A stretch of 64,000 bases of DNA from Lachnotalea sp041821265 (GTDB taxonomy: Bacteria; Bacillota; Clostridia; Lachnospirales; Lachnospiraceae): assembly GCA_041821265.1 (NCBI GenBank), contig JBGUEQ010000004.1:62001-126000 (forward strand), read 5' to 3'. Positions 56,584 through 63,443 of this stretch are shown here, one piece after another. Made by a program: the position numbers and the translations under genes. The notes beneath the pieces are model-generated. The model searched no databases. It was given only the letters and a program-made list of their open reading frames with translations, and was not told where the DNA came from. Each line of letters begins with the position of its first letter. Positions within the stretch are counted from its first letter, which is position 1.

Positions 56584-56700
56584 TTATTTCTTCCTTCCTT
56601 TAACATAATAAACTACTATGTATACAAATATTATTAACACTACAAATACTATCGTTATTAACATTCTTATCACTTTTATCTTAATATAATCTAACAACAC
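56584..56700 (-). CDS. Possible 38-residue membrane microprotein between parA and parB
   Basis: A GTG at 56700 directly follows the ParA stop codon, with AAAGGA four bases before it. The frame gives 38 residues with a basic start, a hydrophobic run of about 20 residues (ITIVFVVLIIFVYIVVYYV) and a KGRKK end, and stops one base before the ParB ATG. The tight fit and the clear helix argue it is real; length limits confidence. Confidence 0.4.
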   Translation of the reverse strand: MLLDYIKIKVIRMLITIVFVVLIIFVYIVVYYVKGRKK

Positions 56701-57471
56701 TTAATCCTTTCTTGTCATGTCTAAATATTCTAATACCAGATTCTTATAATCCCTTGTAGCCGCACTTCGTGGTGTAGTCTCTATAAGGCTCTTTCCTTCT
56801 TCAAACGTCCAGGCATTAACCTTATTACTGTATCTGATATGCGTACTAAATGTGCTATATCCACTGGCTATTAATGCTTCTTCACCTTTTATTGTTACAA
56901 TATCCTTTGTAAACATTGTAACTAAGCACTTTACTAACTCTAGTCCGCTATTGTACGTCTTCATTTCCTCTATTACTTCTACCAACTCTTCCATACCGTC
57001 TAGCGCGTTCTTATCTACTTTAATCGGTATAATAATGTCATTAGCAGCAGCCAACGCATTAAGTACATTAATTCCTACGCCTGGGGGGCAATCAATTATA
57101 CAATAGTCATATAAGTGTTCTACCTGTAGTAATGCATTTCTAAGCTTTGCTGTCTGTTCCTGTGTCTTATCTAACATCAAGTCAACTGCTGCCGCGTCCA
57201 GGTTCATATTAGCGGGTATTACATCTAGCCCCTTTCTGTTTGTCGTCCTTATAATATCTTCTGTAATAATCTCCGATTCTCTTAAAATATCTTCCATGCT
57301 CTTATAGTCATAATCATGTACCCCAAAAAACTTTGATACATTCGCCTGTATATCGTCGTCTACAAGTAACACCTTTTTATTATGGATAGTTACCAGGTTC
57401 GAAGCCATATTAATAGCTGTGGTACTCTTTCCTACTCCACCCTTTAAATTAACTATTGCTGCTGTTCTCAT
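56701..57471 (-). CDS. ParA/Soj family ATPase
   Basis: A 256-residue protein with the deviant Walker A KGGVGKSTTAINMA (residues 10-23), the Walker A' VDDDIQAN and YCIIDCPPGVG. It is a small ParA without an N-terminal DNA-binding extension (type Ib/Soj-like). Together with the ParB-like gene it should partition an extrachromosomal form or regulate phage genes. Confidence 0.92.
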   Translation of the reverse strand: MRTAAIVNLKGGVGKSTTAINMASNLVTIHNKKVLLVDDDIQANVSKFFGVHDYDYKSMEDILRESEIITEDIIRTTNRKGLDVIPANMNLDAAAVDLMLDKTQEQTAKLRNALLQVEHLYDYCIIDCPPGVGINVLNALAAANDIIIPIKVDKNALDGMEELVEVIEEMKTYNSGLELVKCLVTMFTKDIVTIKGEEALIASGYSTFSTHIRYSNKVNAWTFEEGKSLIETTPRSAATRDYKNLVLEYLDMTRKD

Positions 57472-57624
57472 TTTTCTAACCTACCTTTCCTCGCCAGCAT
57501 CTTAAAAGCTCTACTGGCTGGTGTTTTATTTTTCGTTACATTCTGTAATTGAATTTAATACTATAATAAATTAACCTTAATTGACTAATTATATAAAACT
57601 AATATTTTAATTCCATCATCTCTA

Positions 57625-57653
57625 TTGACTACCAATTATTTACAAATTATAAT
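57625..57653 (+). promoter_or_regulatory. Promoter of the plus-strand membrane gene
   Basis: TTGACT (57625-57630), 17-base spacer, TATAAT (57648-57653): close to consensus. Transcription should start near 57660. Confidence 0.8.
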
Positions 57654-57677
57654 TATCTAAAAACAATGGAGGAACAA

Positions 57678-58223
57678 ATGATAAAAAAAATAATTTCTGC
57701 AATTATAAACAAATTAGCACCACTGAAACAATATAAACAACAAATATTCTTAATAGGTATAAGCTTTTTGATTGTGGGTCTTTTTTTCACCATATTTGAA
57801 GATATTGCAACAAATGATGTTAACTCAACACAAAGAAAGTTTATTGGCTATCTATCTTCTGTTGTAGGTTTAATGCTGATAACAATTGTTTCAGAAAAAG
57901 CACCGAAAATTATTACTACATTTTTATTATTTGCTGCAAGTATTTTATTTGTTATGTTGGAAGTTATTTTAAGCATTTCTTCTATAAATAAAAAAATTCC
58001 ACTATTTGCTGATTATATTATGATTGTATTTTTAATAGCAGCTATATCGTACCTACTAATTAATTTATCCAAGATAGTAAAATTCATAAAATCCTTGCCA
58101 CAAAATAGTACCAAACAAAAAATAAAAAGTTTTTTAGGTATTCTGCTTGGATTAAGTAGTTTTTTAAGCATACTTTACGGCATACTAAAACAGTTGATTG
58201 ATTTTACTATCCTTTTACCATAG
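57678..58223 (+). CDS. Multi-spanning membrane protein, lone plus-strand gene
   Basis: 181 residues with about five hydrophobic helices and basic ends. The ATG at 57666 overlaps the ribosome binding site GGAGGA; the ATG at 57678, five bases after it, is the likely start. It reads against all early genes and has its own near-consensus promoter, so it is probably expressed in the lysogen. It is also more AT-rich than the flanking genes. No family recognised; superinfection exclusion is a possibility, by context only. Confidence 0.65.
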   Translation: MIKKIISAIINKLAPLKQYKQQIFLIGISFLIVGLFFTIFEDIATNDVNSTQRKFIGYLSSVVGLMLITIVSEKAPKIITTFLLFAASILFVMLEVILSISSINKKIPLFADYIMIVFLIAAISYLLINLSKIVKFIKSLPQNSTKQKIKSFLGILLGLSSFLSILYGILKQLIDFTILLP

Positions 58224-58289
58224 TATAAATAATATTTTTGTACTCCAACATTATCTTGCCTTTAACAATTAATACTAAATTCAAACTAA

Positions 58290-58802
58290 TCAACTTTCTC
58301 TCTTGGCTGCCCTTCCTAGGCAGCCTTTATTGTCACACACCCTACAGTCCTCGCCACAAAATCCTAAATATTTCTTTGCATTGATTCTCTTAGCTTTGTC
58401 CGCTGGGTAAGTGTTATCTTTTACTTCCAGGCTATCTATTCTCCCTTCTAAGTACGCCGCAAGTACTTCTATCGCGTTATCTGCTTCATAGACAACCAAA
58501 GCCTTACCGCCTACACTATTAATTGTATCTATAAAAGTTAACTGGTCTGGTGTCGCTACGTTTTTTCCTACTTTTAGTTCTATGTATAGGTTATTGTATT
58601 CCCCCACTGCACAAGGTAAGCAAATGTCACTAACTCCCGCTTTCATTCCCTGGCGTTTCAAATTCGCCCCAGCTGCCTTCGTTCGTTTTCCTTCATTAGG
58701 GACATGATACATAGCTTCAAGTGCTGGATACTTTGACCGCTTCCACTTCGCCCACTCAAACACTGCTATTTGCGCTTCATCCTCTGTACCTTTAAGTTTC
58801 AT
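58290..58802 (-). CDS. VRR-NUC domain nuclease
   Basis: A 170-residue protein. Residues 5-115 match the virus-type replication-repair nuclease of the PD-(D/E)xK fold: E-D-x-x-Q, VPNEGKR, GVSDICLP and ELKVGKN (the D...ExK core). A C-terminal tail has four close cysteines (CGEDCRVCDNKGC), likely binding zinc. Standalone VRR-NUC proteins are common in phages and act on branched or structured DNA. It overlaps the next gene by 11 bases. Confidence 0.88.
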   Translation of the reverse strand: MKLKGTEDEAQIAVFEWAKWKRSKYPALEAMYHVPNEGKRTKAAGANLKRQGMKAGVSDICLPCAVGEYNNLYIELKVGKNVATPDQLTFIDTINSVGGKALVVYEADNAIEVLAAYLEGRIDSLEVKDNTYPADKAKRINAKKYLGFCGEDCRVCDNKGCLGRAAKRES

Positions 58803-58986
58803 ACTCTAGTGCCCTTTCTGCTGCTTTCTGGATCGCGACTGCTTTCGCCTGTTCTACTGCTGTTAATTTTTCCACTGTTAAGCATTTTCCTACTAGGTCT
58901 ATAACAACGACCTTCTTCTTACAACCGCTGTTACTATAATGTTTGCAATTCTTAACTCCACATACTACCGTTGTTGTCTCACTCAT
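58792..58986 (-). CDS. Small Cys-containing protein (DUF1540-like)
   Basis: A 64-residue protein with VVCGVKNCKHYSNSGC near the start and one more Cys at about 35, like DUF1540-type small zinc-binding units, then an Ala/Glu-rich helix. It overlaps both neighbours by a few bases. Function unknown. Confidence 0.6.
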   Translation of the reverse strand: MSETTTVVCGVKNCKHYSNSGCKKKVVVIDLVGKCLTVEKLTAVEQAKAVAIQKAAERALEYET

Positions 58987-59315
58987 TTTGTACCCCCTTC
59001 CTGGACGACTTTAACCTCTGCCGCTTCTATTTCTTCTATTTGTTCCTGTCCTACTGCTGTATTGGCTATGTATTCTCCAACTCCCCTTTTAATTTCATCT
59101 ATTCCCAGCTGCTCTAATACTCCCTTGTCTTTGAATTTTTCTAAAGCTTTGTCCAATGCTTGCCCACTTAAAGCAATTCCATTAATTAACCCTTCTTCGT
59201 ATCCATTGTCATAACTTCTACTTGTAACCCTGGTTAAATATCTATCTAATTCCTTTGTATTCATTCTTTTAATCTGTCTTGCTGTGTCTCTGTCTAATCC
59301 TAAAGATTTTCCCAT
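58983..59315 (-). CDS. Phage protein of unknown function
   Basis: About 110 residues, mostly helical and charged. The ATG at 59315 is preferred over 59336, since GGAAGGAA precedes it and the upstream ATG lacks a ribosome binding site. It overlaps the end of the rep gene. No family recognised. Confidence 0.6.
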   Translation of the reverse strand: MGKSLGLDRDTARQIKRMNTKELDRYLTRVTSRSYDNGYEEGLINGIALSGQALDKALEKFKDKGVLEQLGIDEIKRGVGEYIANTAVGQEQIEEIEAAEVKVVQEGGTK

Positions 59316-60091
59316 ATTGTTTCTGTTTCCTTCCATGTTTGATTTATTTTTATAAATGTGTAAGTAAAATATGTAAATCCAGTCTTTTCGTGGATTCCTT
59401 CGCTTACGCTATCTTTATCCAGGTAATAGCCATTTTCTAATTTCTTAGGAAGCTTCGCTATTCTGTTGTACCAGCCTTTATCTTTGATTGGCTCTTTTCG
59501 GATAACTTTAGGCTTACGTAGGTTCTTACTGCTGTTCCAACGTTTTCCCTGTAGTGCTTCTGGGTCTTTCAACATTCCGTCACTTTGCTTTATCAGATAT
59601 GACGCAAGCTTACTATATTGTCCTGTGTTGTCTAGCGGGTTATAGTGAGTTCTTCCCCTACCCTTCCAGGCTTTGGCTATCGCCCTGGTACTTACTTCTT
59701 CTGGTGTATTTATAACTAAATGATGATGTAACGCTCCCTTCTTCCCGATTTCCATAACATGTATGTATTTGAACACTAGACCCAAACTCTTATATAGCGT
59801 TCTCATTTCTTTCAAGAAGTCGTTTGCATCTTCTCTCATTGCTTTTTTATCTGCTGGTCGATTCTCTAAGGTGTAGTCAAGTACTAAATGTGTGTCCCCT
59901 TCTTGGAAGTTCGCATTAATTATTCTTCTTAACTTTTTTTCTGCTGCTCTTTTATTAACTTTCTTCTGTTCTTCTTTTGTTAAGTTTTTCTTTTTCCCTT
60001 TCTTGTATCCTCTTTTATTAAATCTACTGCTAAAGTACTTTAATATTTCTACAGTATTTCCAGCTTCCACTATTTCGATTATGTACGGCAA
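59300..60091 (-). CDS. Rolling-circle replication initiator (HUH family)
   Basis: About 263 residues. The start is TTG at 60091, preceded by AGGGGG; no ATG fits. The HUH motif is HHHLVIN near residue 145, following a strand with the family pattern (VFKYIHVMEIGKKGALHHH, in part), and a Tyr-containing helix KLASYLIKQSD near 185 supplies the nicking tyrosine and Lys (Y-x2-K pattern). Such proteins nick the origin of small plasmids and some phages. The leader and antisense RNA just upstream suggest copy control. Confidence 0.82.
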   Translation of the reverse strand: MPYIIEIVEAGNTVEILKYFSSRFNKRGYKKGKKKNLTKEEQKKVNKRAAEKKLRRIINANFQEGDTHLVLDYTLENRPADKKAMREDANDFLKEMRTLYKSLGLVFKYIHVMEIGKKGALHHHLVINTPEEVSTRAIAKAWKGRGRTHYNPLDNTGQYSKLASYLIKQSDGMLKDPEALQGKRWNSSKNLRKPKVIRKEPIKDKGWYNRIAKLPKKLENGYYLDKDSVSEGIHEKTGFTYFTYTFIKINQTWKETETIWENL

Positions 60092-60141
60092 AGTAAACCC
60101 CCTAAGTATTTCTATAGTTAATACTTTTATCAAGCCATAAA

Positions 60142-60179
60142 AAGGGCTAAACCCCTTGATATTAGTTGACTTTAGCCGT
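60142..60179 (-). promoter_or_regulatory. Leader attenuator of the rep gene
   Basis: On the minus strand AAGGG-GTTTAG-CCCTT followed by T-rich sequence (about 60156-60137) can form a terminator stem. GGCTAAA (60178-60172) can instead pair with TTTAGCC (60149-60143), which overlaps that stem. The two folds exclude each other, the logic of transcriptional attenuation. Confidence 0.45.
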
Positions 60180-60194
60180 TTACTTTGCTATAAT
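60166..60194 (+). promoter_or_regulatory. Promoter of the antisense RNA
   Basis: TTGACT (60166-60171), 17-base spacer, TATAAT (60189-60194) on the plus strand, opposite to rep. Confidence 0.8.
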
Positions 60195-60199
60195 ATTCT

Positions 60200-60266
60200 T
60201 GTGAGAAATATTAGAGTAAACGACAAACAGCTAGGTTATTTTCCCGATAACTTAGCCGTTTTTTTG
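60200..60266 (+). ncRNA. Candidate counter-transcribed RNA opposite the rep leader
   Basis: A transcript of about 65 nt would start near 60200 and end at a strong terminator (arms 60226-60239 and 60247-60260, U-tract TTTTTG). It has no reading frame. It lies antisense to the leader of rep, as do the copy-control RNAs of many rolling-circle and theta plasmids. It is a prediction from promoter, terminator and position. Confidence 0.6.
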
Positions 60267-60325
60267 TATTTATATATTGCTTTTGTCGGGTGTATGTCTA
60301 TTCGTATTTTCAATTATTTTCTTGT

Positions 60326-60979
60326 CTATACGGTTTCTTTTGTCTTAAGTGGTTCGTAACTATTCACTGATAATTCAAACGCTGTACGCGGTTCTTCTTC
60401 CCCGCTACCCAGCTTCTTTATGTATTCGCGGCTTTGTAATCGACCTGTAGCTTCTATACATTCTCCAACATTTAGGCGTTCTGTAGCCCTTATAGCCGTT
60501 CCATTCCACATGACAGAAGGTATATAGTCACTTTGTTTGCTTCCGTCCTCTCTGTTCACTGCTAACGTAACATCTGCTATCTTAATTCCGCGTGGCGTTT
60601 CCCTTGTACAAATGCCTTTACATATATGACCGTTAATAATAACCTGGTTCGTCTTTCCTAAGTATTCTTCCCTAACTTCTATGTTGAAGGCTCTTATAGA
60701 AACATCTACCTTACTGTGTTCTTTTACATCTAAGTTCCTGGTTCTAATCTCTCCAGAAACAAGAAGCTTCTGACCTATAATTTCGCCTTCTTCGTCAATA
60801 TCTGCTAATACTTCAAATGACTTTGTATCTTCCTGTACTATTACTGGTAATATGTCTACAATCCCGCTATTTCTGGTTACTGCTAAATTAAATTTATAAT
60901 AAGCATTACCACTTTTATCTATACTTGCTTGTTGTGGATAATCTAGCACCTCTCCATATACTAAAATATAATTATTCAT
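60326..60979 (-). CDS. Single-stranded DNA-binding protein with two OB folds
   Basis: A 217-residue protein with two similar halves: residues 1-105 (NNYILVYGEVLDY, YYKFNLAV) and 110-205 (TNQVIINGHICKG, IADVTLAVNR), each with the strand pattern of an OB fold of the SSB type. Tandem-fold SSB proteins are unusual in bacteria but occur in phages and plasmids. It lies next to rep, so it probably coats single strands made by rolling-circle replication. Confidence 0.78.
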   Translation of the reverse strand: MNNYILVYGEVLDYPQQASIDKSGNAYYKFNLAVTRNSGIVDILPVIVQEDTKSFEVLADIDEEGEIIGQKLLVSGEIRTRNLDVKEHSKVDVSIRAFNIEVREEYLGKTNQVIINGHICKGICTRETPRGIKIADVTLAVNREDGSKQSDYIPSVMWNGTAIRATERLNVGECIEATGRLQSREYIKKLGSGEEEPRTAFELSVNSYEPLKTKETV

Positions 60980-61029
60980 TGTATTACTCTCCTTTTATGT
61001 ATTGGGGTGACTATTGCCGCCCCTAGTTC

Positions 61030-61203
61030 TTAATTTTTCTGCTTTTCCGCGTCTTCTTTGGCTAAAAACATCTGTGTAGCGATATAGATAGCTTTTTGTG
61101 TTGTTCCGTCCAGGTTACTTAAGAAGCTATTAGCTTCGTCCGCTCTGGCTTTCTTTCTGTTTAGTGCTACTGATGATTTTAATTGCTTAACTGCCATTTC
61201 CAT
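61030..61203 (-). CDS. Small phage protein
   Basis: 57 residues, helical and charged (MEMAVKQLKSSVALNRKKAR). The start at 61203 has AAGGGG seven bases upstream and overlaps the previous stop; longer frames to 61335 lack a ribosome binding site. Function unknown. Confidence 0.45.
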   Translation of the reverse strand: MEMAVKQLKSSVALNRKKARADEANSFLSNLDGTTQKAIYIATQMFLAKEDAEKQKN

Positions 61204-61432
61204 TCCATCGCCCCTTTCTTCTGTTGGCTGCAATGCAGCCCCTGTATAGTCTTTCTTGTCGCGCTTCTTCTTGGGTGACTTCCTGTATTGTTTGTCCCCT
61301 ATAAGGGACGCAAGAAGTAACCTGGGATTCTTCATTTGTACAATACTGCTTAGCTGTAGTTTCGTTTCTTGCTGGTATTAATCTTTGCTGTGTTTTTCCG
61401 TTACTTACTACGTTAACAATAAATTTCTTCAC
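61187..61432 (-). CDS. Small phage protein
   Basis: 81 residues from a GTG at 61432 preceded by AGAAGGGA. Starts VKKFIVNVVSNGKTQQ. Mostly hydrophilic, with two Cys in the middle. Function unknown; it overlaps the next gene by 17 bases. Confidence 0.45.
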   Translation of the reverse strand: MKKFIVNVVSNGKTQQRLIPARNETTAKQYCTNEESQVTSCVPYRGQTIQEVTQEEARQERLYRGCIAANRRKGRWNGNGS

Positions 61433-61529
61433 TGGTATTCCCTTCTTTCTACTGTACTTGCAATGAATGTTCACTGGTATTCTTTAACACAAACTGTTAT
61501 TTACCGATAATATGTAATAATTAGTACTA

Positions 61530-61745
61530 TTATTTTAAACTCCTAATTTCTTCGAGTTCTTTTTCTATATCCCTACCGCTGTATTCTTCCAGCTGCTTAG
61601 GAATAATGTTATATGTCCATATAGAAGACATTTTAACCGCCGTACCTATAGGCAATCTTCCTGTTTGTAATCCAATTCTTACATATTGTGGCGATACTCT
61701 TAGTATGGCCGCCGCTTCTACTGGCTTTATTTTGCCTTCTCTCAC
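61530..61745 (-). CDS. Helix-turn-helix (excisionase-like) protein
   Basis: A 71-residue protein with an N-terminal helix-turn-helix of the MerR/excisionase type (VEAAAILRVSPQYVRIGLQTGRLP, quoted in part: SPQYVRIGLQTG), then a beta wing and a short helix. It is the first gene of the early minus-strand operon, next to the lysogeny switch, so it may regulate early transcription or excision. Confidence 0.75.
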   Translation of the reverse strand: MREGKIKPVEAAAILRVSPQYVRIGLQTGRLPIGTAVKMSSIWTYNIIPKQLEEYSGRDIEKELEEIRSLK

Positions 61746-61923
61746 TTCTTTCCCTCACTTTCTGGTTTGTATTTACGTCCTCTGTATTTTTCCAGGCTTG
61801 GACTGGCTGCATGATGTAGGCTACATTACGCGGGCGACTGCTGCCGCCCTTTTCATTTCTCTAAATTATTGTTATAATTTTCCTGTGGAAGACCACAATA
61901 CTTTAGAGAAAGGGGAGCTATCT

Positions 61924-62169
61924 TTGAATACAAAATTACTTAAAATATTAGTAGACTTATCTGGTGGAAAAGATGATACTATTGACCTTGACGCATTTTC
62001 ATCTTTATTTCCAATTAACACCTCTACCAAAAAAGAACTTCATAAACTTGAATTATTAGATTATATTTTAGTCAATTATAGTGAGGATGAAATTGATAAA
62101 TATAATTCGGGTCGCCGTCCATCCAATACTTTTCTGAAAATTCATCTAATGTTAATTTTCTGTCACTAA
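61924..62169 (+). CDS. Possible short plus-strand protein
   Basis: 81 residues from a TTG with AAAGGGGAG five bases upstream and TATAAT about 50 bases ahead. It reads LNTKLLKILVDLSGGKDDTIDLD and ends at 62169 after LIFCH. No family recognised. It may be a truncated regulator. Confidence 0.4.
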   Translation: MNTKLLKILVDLSGGKDDTIDLDAFSSLFPINTSTKKELHKLELLDYILVNYSEDEIDKYNSGRRPSNTFLKIHLMLIFCH

Positions 62170-62418
62170 ATGTTGTATCTTTTCTCATTTTCTTAACTTC
62201 TCCTTCCACTTTTTTTTGCTGTAATACTTGTCTACTTTAGATAAGAAAGAGATTACTAATCCTGTAGCCTTTGTTAAGTCTTATGGAACGACTTCTTTCC
62301 CTGTAAATTCTCATAACACTTCTTGTAACGCGCCCAATGCAATATTAGAAGCTAAGGAATCTTCCAGGGTAAAGCCGCTTAAATAATCTTTTCAGTCACC
62401 AAAGACAAGCCTTAGGCT

Positions 62419-62448
62419 GCCGTATATTAATACGGCGGTCATTTTTTT
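62419..62448 (+). terminator. Terminator before the repressor promoter
   Basis: GCCGTAT-ATTA-ATACGGC, then GGTCA and a run of T, plus strand. It ends transcription of the short plus-strand frame. Confidence 0.75.
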
Positions 62449-62454
62449 ATTTCA

Positions 62455-62545
62455 TACAATGTTCTGTATGTGTACATAATAATCCACTTACAGAACTTTG
62501 TCAGCACTATTTTTATCTTTTTGTTTACAAACAGAACTTTTTGTA
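62455..62545. promoter_or_regulatory. Three operator-like sites at the repressor gene
   Basis: Three related sites: TACAATGTTCTGTA (62455-62468, inverted), TACAGAACTTTGT (62489-62501) and ACAGAACTTTTTGTA (62531-62545). They share ACAGAAC and TTTGT. The third sits in the spacer of the repressor promoter, which predicts autorepression. Confidence 0.55.
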
Positions 62546-62552
62546 GTATATT
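62524..62552 (+). promoter_or_regulatory. Repressor promoter
   Basis: TTTACA (62524-62529), 17-base spacer, TATATT (62547-62552), plus strand, 20 bases upstream of the repressor start. Confidence 0.65.
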
Positions 62553-62574
62553 AGGCGTGAAAGGTGGTGGGGAT

Positions 62575-62937
62575 TTGGATGCTAACGAAAGAATTAAATT
62601 ATTAAGGGAACATTTGGATATTAGTCAAGAAAAATTCGGAGAATACATAGGACTTTCAAAATCTGGTATTTCATCTATAGAAAGTGGTAATAGAAATGTA
62701 ACCGAAAAACATATCAAACTTGTACGAACCTGCTTTAATGTCAATGAAGTATGGTTGAGAACTGGCGAAGGGGAAATGTTTAACGAAATGTCCGAAGACG
62801 ACGAGTTAGCTTTATATGTTGGAAAACTTGCTGGTAGTGATAATGAATTTAAAAAGAAGGCTATACTTGCTCTTTGCAAATTACCAGACGAAGTGTGGGA
62901 AGTTTTAAAAAGAGCAGCTTTAGACAGTACAAAATAA
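62575..62937 (+). CDS. CI-type phage repressor (XRE family)
   Basis: 120 residues from the TTG at 62575, which has GGTGGGG just ahead; the longer frame from 62470 crosses the promoter and is excluded. Residues 5-60 are a helix-turn-helix (EKFGEYIGLSKSGISSIESG), followed by the LRTGEGEMF stretch that typifies clostridial phage repressors. The C-terminal part is helical and lacks a cleavage domain. It reads plus, opposite to the early genes, with operator-like sites at its promoter. Confidence 0.85.
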   Translation: MDANERIKLLREHLDISQEKFGEYIGLSKSGISSIESGNRNVTEKHIKLVRTCFNVNEVWLRTGEGEMFNEMSEDDELALYVGKLAGSDNEFKKKAILALCKLPDEVWEVLKRAALDSTK

Positions 62938-62959
62938 AAAAGATAGACCATTTAATAGT

Positions 62960-63052
62960 CTACCCTTTTAACCCTAGTATAAAATAATATATTTTCCTTA
63001 ATAACCTTTCTTCGTGAATAGTATCTATAAGGTCGTGTAGCTTTTCCTTCAT
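62960..63052 (-). CDS. 30-residue phage microprotein
   Basis: ATG at 63052 with AGGGGGAG seven bases ahead; the frame reads MKEKLHDLIDTIHEERLLRK and then a hydrophobic C-terminus, stopping at 62960. Short proteins of this kind (a basic-acidic helix ending in aromatic residues) are common next to phage repressors. It converges with the repressor gene. Function unknown. Confidence 0.5.
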   Translation of the reverse strand: MKEKLHDLIDTIHEERLLRKIYYFILGLKG

Positions 63053-63180
63053 TTGTACTCCCCCTTTAATGCTATTCATTATACTTAATTTCAATTGATT
63101 TGTCATTGATTTGGATTTTATTTCCAGAATCTTGGAAATATTCTTTTAGTGAAACTATGTAAGGTATTGATATGATATAC

Positions 63181-63378
63181 TTATTTGTACTCTGATTCGT
63201 AGATGTCACTTATATGACAGTTTAGACCTTTAGCTATTTTTTCTAAGACCGTTATTTTGGGGTCAGTCTTGCCGTTTTCAATGTTATTAATTGTCGACTT
63301 GCTAACTCCTGTAAGAATTGCTACGGCTTCTAGTTTTAAGCCTTTCGCTTTTCTAATTTCCCATAGATTGATAATCAT
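63181..63378 (-). CDS. Small XRE-family regulator (Cro-like)
   Basis: A 65-residue protein with a complete helix-turn-helix (AVAILTGVSKSTINNIENGK) and little else. It follows AAAGGAG. It reads opposite to the repressor and may be the partner regulator of the switch or control the rightward gene next to it. Confidence 0.82.
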   Translation of the reverse strand: MIINLWEIRKAKGLKLEAVAILTGVSKSTINNIENGKTDPKITVLEKIAKGLNCHISDIYESEYK

Positions 63379-63443
63379 TAGTACTATACTCCTTTATTAA
63401 GTGATAGACTAATGGTACTAAATATTAAGAAAGGTGGTTTATA

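Larger units (their letters stand above)
61746..62574. other. Lysogeny-switch intergenic region
   Basis: Between the early operon and the repressor lie one short plus-strand frame (61924-62169), a further 51-codon open stretch from about 62230 to 62385 (STLDKKEITNPV) without a clear start, a terminator at 62419-62436 and three operator-like sites. The lack of starts for the second stretch suggests remnants of a gene. Confidence 0.5.

Noticed and set aside
61606..61923. Upstream extension of the plus-strand frame at 61924
   Set aside because: It overlaps the helix-turn-helix gene on the other strand; the ribosome binding site points to the TTG at 61924.
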